Shown here: piece after piece, positions 1 through 7,480 of the stretch
Numbering within the stretch: the first letter of the stretch is position 1
How the letters are laid out: each line of letters starts with the position of its first letter
Source of the DNA: Dysgonamonadaceae bacterium
Lineage (GTDB): Bacteria > Bacteroidota > Bacteroidia > Bacteroidales > Azobacteroidaceae
Direction of reading: 5' to 3'
DNA: 41,574 bases
Assembly: GCA_031272075.1 (NCBI GenBank)
Contig: JAISUK010000016.1
Span: forward strand, 1-41,574
Made by a program: the position numbers and the translations under genes
Notes under the pieces: generated by a model
What the model was told of the DNA's origin: nothing
Database searches by the model: none
Seen by the model: the letters and a program-made list of their open reading frames with translations, nothing else

Positions 1-182
1 ACGCCATCACCGACCGCGCCGCCTCTATCGTCGTAGCCCACAATCACCCCAGCGGCGACCTCGAAGTCAGCCCCGACGACATCGAAGTAACCCACCGCCT
101 CCAAGCCTGCGCCAACCTGCTCGGCATTCCTCTCCTTGACCACATAATTGTTACGAAAACAGGGTGGAAGAGTATAATTTGA
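1..182 (+). CDS. radC: DNA repair protein RadC, 3' end (partial)
   Basis: Only the last 59 codons are present, with the reading frame starting at base 3 and a TGA stop at 180-182. The peptide carries the JAMM/MPN metal-binding signature of RadC: HNHPSGD followed by SPDD, then THRL and LLGIPLLDHIIVT. The His-x-His and the downstream Asp are the expected zinc ligands. RadC-family proteins are annotated as DNA repair proteins, but their biochemical role is not settled. The ending WKSII is slightly shorter than the usual tail with an aromatic-Ser-Phe motif, and gene debris starts right at the stop codon. The last few residues may therefore have been altered by a rearrangement. The family assignment is secure; whether the gene is intact cannot be judged from this end alone. 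Confidence 0.9.
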   Translation, partial: AITDRAASIVVAHNHPSGDLEVSPDDIEVTHRLQACANLLGIPLLDHIIVTKTGWKSII

Positions 183-357
183 GGAACAGACCGCCAAGAC
201 AGACGTTCCGAAAGACGTTTGGGAAACGGTTTCAGCATTTTCCAACACTTCGGGCGGTTGGATTGTGTTCGGCGTGTCGCAAAAGAAAAAGGCGTTTGAA
301 AACCCCGGCGCTTTGCCCCGACCGTTGGAACAACTTTTGAAAGCACACAGTAGATAA
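178..357 (+). pseudogene. AlbA_2/Schlafen-type DNA-binding domain remnant
   Basis: An open frame without a start codon runs from just inside the radC stop to TAA at 355-357. It reads DVPKDVWETVSAFSNTSGG followed by WIVFGVSQKKKAFEN. This matches the core of AlbA_2 (divergent AAA_4, Schlafen-like) domains, which sit at the N-terminus of many bacterial putative transcriptional regulators and helicases. Those proteins are usually several hundred residues long. Here only about 55 residues remain, with no start codon and no C-terminal part. It is best read as the leftover of a gene destroyed next to radC. The motif match is strong over a short span. Confidence 0.6.
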
Positions 358-555
358 GACAAAATTACTTTTATGTTCGATGCGGAAACTGCGAAAAGCG
401 ATACGGAACCGAAGTTGTCGATACGGTATTGAAATCGGATAATCCTGAAGGAAGGATTTACACATACTTTTGTGTTTGATGGAGAATATATAATTGATTC
501 CGCACAATTGGAAAAGCCACAGTCGACTTTTTCATCTATTTTTGTATCACGATAA
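354..555 (+). pseudogene. Small zinc-ribbon-like ORF remnant, frameshifted
   Basis: Two open frames join into one plausible small protein if one T is removed from the T run at 468-471. The first (354-476) contains RCGNCEKRYGTEVVDTV, with a CxxC pair like half of a zinc ribbon. The second (about 472-555) reads VFDGEYIIDSAQLEKPQ and ends at TAA 553-555. There is no ATG in frame, because the upstream codon is a stop followed by ATA. I do not recognise the family. With the neighbouring AlbA_2-like fragment it makes this 385-base stretch between radC and the araC-type gene look like decayed genes. A sequencing error in the T run is an alternative. Confidence 0.35.
537..544 (+). promoter_or_regulatory. 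Candidate -7 box for the AraC/GyrI regulator
   Basis: TATTTTTG fits the Bacteroidetes -7 consensus TAnnTTTG and lies 23 bases before the ATG at 568. No TTTG is found at the usual 19-21 base distance upstream, so only half of the promoter is supported. Confidence 0.4.
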
Positions 556-567
556 AAATTCGAAGAA

Positions 568-1482
568 ATGGAACAAAAAATTTCGACAAAAGAGGATTAT
601 CAAAAGCGAGTTGATGCAGTGAAAAATTTTATTGAGCAGAATCTCAAAAACAATTTTCGTCTCGCGGAACTTGCCGATGTCGCCAATTTTTCCAAATGGC
701 ATTTTCAGCATATCATGCACGCTTTTCTTGGCGAGCCGGTTTGGGCTTATGTGATGCGCCGTCGATTGGAACGAGCTGCTATTCTGCTGCGAAAAAGCGA
801 TTTGTCTGTATCTGAAATTGCATATGAATGTGGTTATGACGTACCTTCTTCTTTGTCAAAAGTGTTTAAGATGTTCTATCATGTTTCTCCGATGGAGTAT
901 CGCAACAATCTAAAAATCAATATTATGAATGTTTTAAAAGTAAATGAGGAATTGAGCTTGAAATCGCCGAAGATGATTGATCTCAACGAAAAAAAGGTGA
1001 TTTATTTACAGTTGGTCGGCAAATATCCGGATCTGGATTTTGGTGGCGCTTACCGAAAATTGTGGCAATTTGTAAAAAATCAAAAACTGTTTTCCGCCGG
1101 TATAGAGCATATCGCGGTGTTTATCGACTGTCCTGAAGACAAATGCAAGTGTGACAACTGCGATACTCCGCACTGTACTTGTGATAATTGCGACTGCCCC
1201 GATTGCATCACACGCACCAATGTTTGTTTGGTCGTCCCGAAAGCGGAAGTAGGCGAGGGCGAAATCGGTATAACGACCATTGCAGGAGGCAAATACGCAA
1301 AATTCGTTTACCAAGGCCCATACAGCGGCTTTTCGGCGGTTTATGATGCGATTTATTCGCGCTGGTTACCCGAAAGCGGCCTGAAACTGCGCGATTGTCC
1401 GTCGTTTGAAAAGTATATCAACAATCCTGAGCGTGTTGAACCCGAAAAACTGAAAACGGAGATTTATGTCCCGATAGAATAG
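568..1482 (+). CDS. AraC-family regulator with GyrI-like effector domain and Cys-rich insertion
   Basis: This 304-residue protein has two parts. Residues about 12-112 are an AraC-type double helix-turn-helix, with the typical ending CGYDVPSSLSKVFKMFYHVSP. Residues about 130-303 are a GyrI-like small-molecule-binding domain (ending LKTEIYVPIE), as in SoxS/Rob/BmrR-type sensors of drugs or lipophilic compounds. Such proteins are normally cytoplasmic activators. The odd feature is a cysteine-rich insertion in the GyrI domain at residues 188-220: ten cysteines (C188, 193, 195, 198, 203, 205, 208, 210, 213, 220) plus H202, including the heptads CKCDNCD and CTCDNCD. This looks like a metal- or redox-sensing module. 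The ATG at 568 follows a good -7 box. The gene converges on PUL1 with only 20 bases between stops, and its target genes are unknown. Confidence 0.88.
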   Translation: MEQKISTKEDYQKRVDAVKNFIEQNLKNNFRLAELADVANFSKWHFQHIMHAFLGEPVWAYVMRRRLERAAILLRKSDLSVSEIAYECGYDVPSSLSKVFKMFYHVSPMEYRNNLKINIMNVLKVNEELSLKSPKMIDLNEKKVIYLQLVGKYPDLDFGGAYRKLWQFVKNQKLFSAGIEHIAVFIDCPEDKCKCDNCDTPHCTCDNCDCPDCITRTNVCLVVPKAEVGEGEIGITTIAGGKYAKFVYQGPYSGFSAVYDAIYSRWLPESGLKLRDCPSFEKYINNPERVEPEKLKTEIYVPIE

Positions 1483-1502
1483 GGGGGGGAGCTGTTTCGG
1501 CA

Positions 1503-3464
1503 TCAAAAAAAGATTTTCTTCTTGACGATTCTTCCGTCTGCCAGCAAAAAATTGAGAATGCCGCCTTGGTGTTGATAGGATGTAGATATATTGAAGTTCT
1601 GGCTGTCTACGTTCTTCTTGTTAAGCAATTTGCCGTCGAATGAGTAAAGAGAAAATTCTTTGATCGGAATTTGACTGCTTATGAGTAGCCGGCCCTCTTC
1701 CTTGCAGATTTTCACTACCGAATCGTCGGATTTCACCGATTCTATCGCCAAATCTTGATGCGGCGTAAGCCGAAAATCCAGCCATGTCCACGAAGCGCTA
1801 TTATTGACTTCGGGAATTTTTTCGGTAGTGAGTCTGTATTGTTCTTTATTTACAATTTCGACAGCGATGGCCATCCTGTTTTCTACCGGAGGCGTCGCTT
1901 TGCCCAACAGACTCCAGGGGATACCCGCTTCTATGATGTAGTAAGTGGATTGTACATTGACTGCATACCGGATGTCGGAGGTGTTCGTATCGGTTGACCA
2001 AGCGCCGTCGTTGGCGCGCCGAAATAAGATTTTACCGTTTGTATCGAAAAAGAAACTATACATCCCTGCCTGTGGGGTGGAGCCGGACACATCGTCGGCA
2101 TCGATGAAGAATCTGACGCCGTCGTTGTCAAGCCCGTCGTCAGGATTGATGATGTTTTTGTCCAACACCCTGGCTGTCAGATAAAAATATTGATCGTCGT
2201 ATAGAAAATCGATCGTTGTTCTGTTTTTAATAACCTGACCCATGCAGAGTTGCGATCGATTGGCGGTTGTCCATTTTTCGGAAGTATACAGTCCGTCTAC
2301 CGTAATTGTCCCGTAATCAGCCTTTGCTTGACGTATCGGATAACCCTTGATCATGACTACCTCGCCCGATTTATTCGGCTCTGCAATCGAACCGATGGCA
2401 ACCACGATGCCCGTGTCGATGACCGATACCGAATTCCAAATCGAATGTTTGTCCGTCCCCAACGCGAAAGGAGCGCTTTTTGCCTTGAAGTTCTTGGCGC
2501 GTTCGTCCCCAACCAAAACATACATATCGGCATATTGCAGATCGCTCGAAAGCCGGTTTTCGTTACTTTGATATGAAGCCACCGTTTCGCCCCAAGGGAG
2601 TTTTCGCAGATATGGCGCCGCCGAATAAATATTTGTTGCCGGGATGGTCTCAAAGATCATCGAACGATTGGCACTGGATCCATTTACGTAGCCTTTCGTC
2701 CAGTTGTCTTCCACTGTGTTGCGTACGATGGTGGCTGCAAAATTTCCTCTTCCGGGCCATCCGTTGTCTTCGACGATCACCGCTATTTCGCTTTTGTCAT
2801 GCAGCAATATCGGCACAGGCATCCCATCGCGGTAGCCCTGTCGATAACACACCGTTACCGGAGTGCTCCAGGTAATGCCTTTATCGAACGAACGGCATAC
2901 GGAGATGTTTTGATCGTTGTTGTAGGTATATTCGTTTTCATTTGCAAAATAGCACTGCACCTCGCCCGAAGGCAATTCGAGGAAGCAGGGCTCCCAGCAG
3001 CCGTTGTTGGAGATATATTGTGCGTCAAACACAAAATACGGTTCGCTCCATGTTCCTCCGTTGTCGGTACTGCGCACAACGCGAATACCGAAGCGCCGGT
3101 CGGTAGTATATGGTTCCGAAGGGCGCGGATTATATCCCACGAGGATCGTCCCGTCCGTCAACTGTATTACATCGGGGACTGCATTATTGATTTTGTCGGG
3201 ATTAGACACGATCCGCGTTGGCGATGTCCATGACGCCCCTTTGTTGGTGCTGAACGCGATCCAGACGCCTCCCGACTCCGCGACAGCCAGCAGACGTCCG
3301 TTCTGTAATTCGATCATTCGTGCGTAACCGCCCGATGGGAAAAGGGTTATTTGGCTGCTCATGTCCCAAAACAGTCGCGAACCCTGATAAGGGGTTACCC
3401 TTTGGCAAAATACAGATGCAGTAATTGCCAATGCTGAAATCAATAATACAATTATTCGCTTCAT
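1503..3464 (-). CDS. BNR/sialidase-like propeller (GH93-like) with CBM9-like domain and T9SS tail
   Basis: The 653-residue exported protein has a signal peptide (residues 1-21, ending in VFCQ). A beta-propeller of the sialidase superfamily follows, with three clear Asp boxes near residues 72-79, 132-139 and 192-199 (S-T-N-K-G-A-S-W, S-T-D-N-G-G-T-W, S-F-D-K-G-I-T-W). Residues about 385-570 resemble the CBM9-like carbohydrate-binding domain. The last 70 or so residues look like a T9SS type A sorting tail (SLYSFDGKLL ... VKKKIFF). Superfamily members include GH33 sialidases and GH93 exo-arabinanases. Next to a GH43 enzyme the GH93-like reading seems more likely, but this is inference, and the RIP motif typical of GH33 was not seen. 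It is the last gene of the PUL1 operon, 21 bases after the GH43 gene. Confidence 0.8.
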   Translation of the reverse strand: MKRIIVLLISALAITASVFCQRVTPYQGSRLFWDMSSQITLFPSGGYARMIELQNGRLLAVAESGGVWIAFSTNKGASWTSPTRIVSNPDKINNAVPDVIQLTDGTILVGYNPRPSEPYTTDRRFGIRVVRSTDNGGTWSEPYFVFDAQYISNNGCWEPCFLELPSGEVQCYFANENEYTYNNDQNISVCRSFDKGITWSTPVTVCYRQGYRDGMPVPILLHDKSEIAVIVEDNGWPGRGNFAATIVRNTVEDNWTKGYVNGSSANRSMIFETIPATNIYSAAPYLRKLPWGETVASYQSNENRLSSDLQYADMYVLVGDERAKNFKAKSAPFALGTDKHSIWNSVSVIDTGIVVAIGSIAEPNKSGEVVMIKGYPIRQAKADYGTITVDGLYTSEKWTTANRSQLCMGQVIKNRTTIDFLYDDQYFYLTARVLDKNIINPDDGLDNDGVRFFIDADDVSGSTPQAGMYSFFFDTNGKILFRRANDGAWSTDTNTSDIRYAVNVQSTYYIIEAGIPWSLLGKATPPVENRMAIAVEIVNKEQYRLTTEKIPEVNNSASWTWLDFRLTPHQDLAIESVKSDDSVVKICKEEGRLLISSQIPIKEFSLYSFDGKLLNKKNVDSQNFNISTSYQHQGGILNFLLADGRIVKKKIFF

Positions 3465-3485
3465 TCAAACAGGTATCCTAAGAAT

Positions 3486-6479
3486 TTAATTTTTAATAAT
3501 TTTCGTCGTATTTTTCTGTTTCCCGTCGTCGATGACGAGTAGATAGATATCCGCAGGGAAATTGCTGATGTCGATTTGTGCGTTTTGGGTATCTACTTGT
3601 TTGCTTAACAGTAGTGTCCCTGACATATTGCAAATAGAAACATGTCGTTTGCCCGCTGTTTCAAAATTCAACGTAAGTATTCCGTCTGTCGGGTTGGGAT
3701 ACGCTTGTTGGGAGTTGTTCTGTGCTGTCTCCAAGCCGCTAGGCATGGCGACCTTCACAGTGCAATTAGCCGCAAATCCGCCTTCGTTGGTGGTAGCCGT
3801 AATGATTGCCGTGCCAACAGCTCTGCCAAGCACAATGCCGGTGGTAGACACCGCAGCTACGGGCACATTGTCGCTTTTCCAGGTCACATCTTTGTAGACA
3901 GCGTCATTGGGGATGATGATGGCCTCCAAAGTGTCGCGTTGGCCAATATTTAACGCAATTTCACTTTCATCAAGAGTGATGCCTGTCACCGGAATGAATG
4001 GGCTATTGTTCGTCGTTACGCTGAAATTGTCGAAACGCACGCGCGAATCGCATGCCCTTATTCCGACTTTTCCGCAAACGAAAGGACGCGGATCGCTGTA
4101 ATTGATCTTCAATATGCCGTCGACGTAGGCTTTGATGTTATTGTCTTTCACCTCCACCTTCAGCGTATATTTTTTATTGAGAAGGAATGATTCTCCGGTT
4201 TTACTTGTCAGTTGTGTCCAATTGTAGTTTTGCTTCCCAAGTATGACGGCATTGGTAGAAAGGCCGACAAAATAGCCCTGCACAAAATCGGTGCCCGCCT
4301 GTGCGCTGCTTCCGGCATCACCCAAAGCAGGATTGGTAGCGCGGAAAATCAGTCCCGCGTTGATCCCGCTGACACAAGTGATATCCACCTGCACTGTGTA
4401 ATCCGTCCACCCCGTATTACCCATTGTCCGTTTGCCGTAGCCATTGATTTCTGCCTCACCGGACGCGATGCTCCATTGTCCATCGGCATAATTCCATTCA
4501 GAACTGAAAGACGTGTCGAATGCATCCGACAGCGTGATGATGGAGGCATTTGCCGCTTTGAAATACATTTCCGAGAAAGTATAATTTCCGCTGACGGTCT
4601 CTATTTTCACCGTTTGGTATCCGGAAGGCAGTTGGAGGTCTTTGATGGTAAACGTGCGCCAAGTGTCTTGTGCGGTAATCGGCAACGTAATCTCATCGGT
4701 CAATGCGGTATCGTCGTGCCAGATTCGTACTTTGGTGTTTTCGGTCGTCGTATAACGAAGTCCGAGATGAAACAATCCGGCATTGTTCACATTCACATTG
4801 TATTTGTACCATTCGCCGCCTTCGCTCGTAATGGCAAAACCGCCTTCGCTGCAAGCGCCGATGTCCACGTTGTCGTTGCGGATATATCCCCCGCCGGCAT
4901 TTTCGGAAGTCAGGTCGTGGTATGCGACTCCTTCGCCTCCGCTGTTGTAGTGTACAGCGGCAATGATTCCGGGCACCGGTTTGTATACATCAAAAATCCC
5001 GGATCCGTTTATTTTATTACTGAAAGCAATATAGCCGAATCCTGCTTGGCACAAACTTGTTGCATAGCCGATTTTTCCACTTTCCAACGTATTGGCGATG
5101 GTGGATTTGAGCATGCCGTCGATAAAAAATTTGTAGTTTGTCCCCGATTTTTCTATGCGCAAAGTATGCCAAAACGACAGGTTGTAGCCGACCGGAAGGG
5201 TGTAGTAGGCGGGGGTTCCCCACAGGTTGTTTTGTTTGAAATTTACTTCCAAACGATTGGAATTGCTGTTCAAAACAGCAATTCCATAGTTTGCTTCATC
5301 CGTATAGCTGAAAATCGCGCCAAAACGAGCGTCATTGCTGCTCTTGCTGATTTCTTTCGCCGTAAATTCAGCTATGTAGTCAGCTGCTGTCGCTTGGTTG
5401 TAGATGGCTTTATGAAAATCGGTGTTCGACTGTTGATTCTGAACCAGGCTGTCCGCATCGACGATCGCCCAGTTGCCGCCATTGGGCGTCAGCCAGTTGG
5501 ATCCGAGTTCGCTTCTGTCGAAAAAGTCGGACATATCCGCTTGTCGGAAAGCCTGTTGCGCCCAAGTGGTAGGCCCCAACAGCAACAGTTTGGAGCCGTT
5601 CCATGCGATGCGATCAAAGTTCAATTGCCGCTGCGGACCGCTGCCGCTCACAAGATTATGGTAAGTGTAGTAATATGAATCCAAATCCGGACCGATGAAG
5701 GCAGAGCCATGTCCTAAGCCAACATGCGCGCCTTCAGAGCATACCAGGATCGGATTTTGTGCGGATTGCGCCGAAAAGGAATTAGGCCCGGTGGAGCTCC
5801 GTGCGTAATCGATGCGATAGCCTTTGCTGATTACATGGTTGCCTGTGTAAATCAGATAATAGACATTGTCCCTTTTGATTACGGTAGGCCCTTCCGTCCA
5901 CCCGCCATTGACGCTTACCCCAGTACTGAAATCGATGCCCATGCTGGTCGGGCTTGTCATGGGGCAGCCTGCAATGGTGTTGCTGCCGGTATGATAAAAA
6001 TACCAGTTCCCGTTGTCGTCAACAAATATCGAGCCGTCAATCCCCTTTCCCAGGTTTTCCGTGACGCGTGTAAAAGGACCCGTCGGGCTGTCGCTTTCCA
6101 GCACATAATGTCCATTCCCCGCGGGGGAAGTATACATATAAAATTTTCCGTTCCAATAAACCACTTCCGGCGCGTAAGCCCCCCTCATTTCGCTGGTTGA
6201 CGGGTTGACAACGCAGTTATAAACACTCGACCAGGTGATGAAATCTTTGGTTGACCAGCATTTGACTCCGTTTTGTCCATCTCTGGTACTGCAATAGAGA
6301 TAATAGACGCCTCTGTATTTCATGATATAGGGATCACCTATTCCATACATCTGGCGTGCACCCCAACTGGCGTTTCCTCCCCATTCTCCAACGAGTTCCA
6401 AGGGATTTGTCCAGGTCTGTCCGTGTACAGACAGCATTGTCAGCCCTGTCAAGAGCAGTAAAATGAACCGTGTTTTCAT
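3486..6479 (-). CDS. Multi-domain GH43 glycosidase (GH43-LamG-CBM6-LamG-Big2-T9SS)
   Basis: This 997-residue secreted enzyme has a signal peptide (1-21, ending SVHGQ) and a five-bladed GH43 propeller (about 22-310). The expected triad is visible: base D49 in GIGDPY, pKa-tuning D148 in GIDGSIF, and acid E196 in GWTEGP. A LamG-like jelly roll follows (about 316-490), then a CBM6-like module (about 502-642, HYNSGGEGVAYHD), a second LamG-like jelly roll (about 645-823), a Big_2 domain (about 828-910) and a T9SS type A tail (AYPNPTDGILTLNFE ... KIIKN). GH43 enzymes mostly remove arabinose or xylose from plant polysaccharides. The ATG overlaps the upstream lipoprotein stop by 4 bp (ATGA), so the two are translationally coupled. 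The tail implies delivery across the outer membrane by T9SS. Confidence 0.92.
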   Translation of the reverse strand: MKTRFILLLLTGLTMLSVHGQTWTNPLELVGEWGGNASWGARQMYGIGDPYIMKYRGVYYLYCSTRDGQNGVKCWSTKDFITWSSVYNCVVNPSTSEMRGAYAPEVVYWNGKFYMYTSPAGNGHYVLESDSPTGPFTRVTENLGKGIDGSIFVDDNGNWYFYHTGSNTIAGCPMTSPTSMGIDFSTGVSVNGGWTEGPTVIKRDNVYYLIYTGNHVISKGYRIDYARSSTGPNSFSAQSAQNPILVCSEGAHVGLGHGSAFIGPDLDSYYYTYHNLVSGSGPQRQLNFDRIAWNGSKLLLLGPTTWAQQAFRQADMSDFFDRSELGSNWLTPNGGNWAIVDADSLVQNQQSNTDFHKAIYNQATAADYIAEFTAKEISKSSNDARFGAIFSYTDEANYGIAVLNSNSNRLEVNFKQNNLWGTPAYYTLPVGYNLSFWHTLRIEKSGTNYKFFIDGMLKSTIANTLESGKIGYATSLCQAGFGYIAFSNKINGSGIFDVYKPVPGIIAAVHYNSGGEGVAYHDLTSENAGGGYIRNDNVDIGACSEGGFAITSEGGEWYKYNVNVNNAGLFHLGLRYTTTENTKVRIWHDDTALTDEITLPITAQDTWRTFTIKDLQLPSGYQTVKIETVSGNYTFSEMYFKAANASIITLSDAFDTSFSSEWNYADGQWSIASGEAEINGYGKRTMGNTGWTDYTVQVDITCVSGINAGLIFRATNPALGDAGSSAQAGTDFVQGYFVGLSTNAVILGKQNYNWTQLTSKTGESFLLNKKYTLKVEVKDNNIKAYVDGILKINYSDPRPFVCGKVGIRACDSRVRFDNFSVTTNNSPFIPVTGITLDESEIALNIGQRDTLEAIIIPNDAVYKDVTWKSDNVPVAAVSTTGIVLGRAVGTAIITATTNEGGFAANCTVKVAMPSGLETAQNNSQQAYPNPTDGILTLNFETAGKRHVSICNMSGTLLLSKQVDTQNAQIDISNFPADIYLLVIDDGKQKNTTKIIKN

Positions 6480-7453
6480 TGAAACGCAACCTTCACTACC
6501 ACTGTCGTTTCGGCCTGCATTTCAGGTTTTCCCGCCACGGTGGATACGATACGATAGGTCACTCCGTTTGTGAAATCTGCCGTCGAAACGCCTGATACCT
6601 GTTCTGTATTGCCGATATAGACCTTGTCGGATGCCGTAGCGACAGCAAATTCCGGAGCTACACCACTCACGTTCGTTCCCTTAGGCAGGGTGAGATTGAC
6701 GGTGTAGGTGCTGTAATCATATTCATCCAGCGCCGCAGTTCCAGTAACCCCCGCCAATTTGAACGAACTGAATCTCGGATAGTTGATCATGTATAATTTA
6801 TAAGGTCGCTCCGTTCCGTAATTCGATTTTACCATGATATCTACCGGAACAGCCAAATTATAGGCAGTTGTAGATGAATAGGCGCTTCCGTTGACAAACA
6901 CTTTCGTTGAGTCTGACTGAATGTAGAAACGCAAGCGCTGCGAAAGCGAAATATTTTGCTCTCTACTGTTGTAAATAATGCTTTTCGGCAATACCATCAG
7001 CCACTCGTCGTTGGGATATTTTTCGGCAAATACCTCGTCGCGTATGATTTGTGGACAGGAAATCCTTTCTATATCCGTCTGGTCGTCAATGACAGTGACA
7101 TTGAACGAGCAGGTGGCGAACTTCAAATCCTTTGCCATATCGCCGGCAGTAGACGCCAAACAGACTACTTTGAATGTCCCCGGCGTCGAATAGGAATACG
7201 TGAATAACTTCTTATTGACCACAAGCCCGGTATTGCTTTGGTCGCGAAGGTCGTAATTTTGCATGTCATCGCCCGGGAAAACAACGATATTGTCTGCACT
7301 CGTGCCTGCAAAATCAATGATCATTGATTCATTGATTGCCAGCAATTCTTTATTGATGCTCGCTTCCAATTGAGGCTCTTCAATTTTTTCTTCGCAGGAT
7401 ACGACCAGTAAAATGGTGCAAAGTCCCGCTACTATTTTTGCTATTGTCTTCAT
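6476..7453 (-). CDS. SusE/F-position surface glycan-binding lipoprotein
   Basis: This 325-residue lipoprotein has a lipobox ending at C20 (VVSC), followed by EEKIEEP. The acidic residues after the Cys fit the Bacteroidetes lipoprotein export signal for the outer surface. Residues about 30-120 look like an Ig/PKD-type fold. The rest is beta-rich, with a C-terminal part resembling repeats of the DUF5018 type. It sits directly after susD, where surface glycan-binding proteins (SusE/SusF analogues) are normally found, 27 bases after the susD stop. It overlaps the GH43 start by 4 bp. Sequence alone does not show the ligand; the position in the operon is the main argument for the role. Confidence 0.75.
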   Translation of the reverse strand: MKTIAKIVAGLCTILLVVSCEEKIEEPQLEASINKELLAINESMIIDFAGTSADNIVVFPGDDMQNYDLRDQSNTGLVVNKKLFTYSYSTPGTFKVVCLASTAGDMAKDLKFATCSFNVTVIDDQTDIERISCPQIIRDEVFAEKYPNDEWLMVLPKSIIYNSREQNISLSQRLRFYIQSDSTKVFVNGSAYSSTTAYNLAVPVDIMVKSNYGTERPYKLYMINYPRFSSFKLAGVTGTAALDEYDYSTYTVNLTLPKGTNVSGVAPEFAVATASDKVYIGNTEQVSGVSTADFTNGVTYRIVSTVAGKPEMQAETTVVVKVAFQ

Positions 7454-7480
7454 ACGTCAATAATTTGTTTGTTTTTCTAA

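Noticed and set aside
1481-1490. Run of eight G just after the AraC/GyrI stop, considered as a phase-variable tract
   Set aside because: The tract begins with the last base of the TAG stop, so slippage would not change either protein. The convergent gene ends 20 bases away.
4212-5678. 488-codon open frame antisense to the GH43 gene
   Set aside because: It lies wholly inside a confident multi-domain GH43 gene, shows no recognisable motif or export signal, and is explained by the codon use of the opposite strand.
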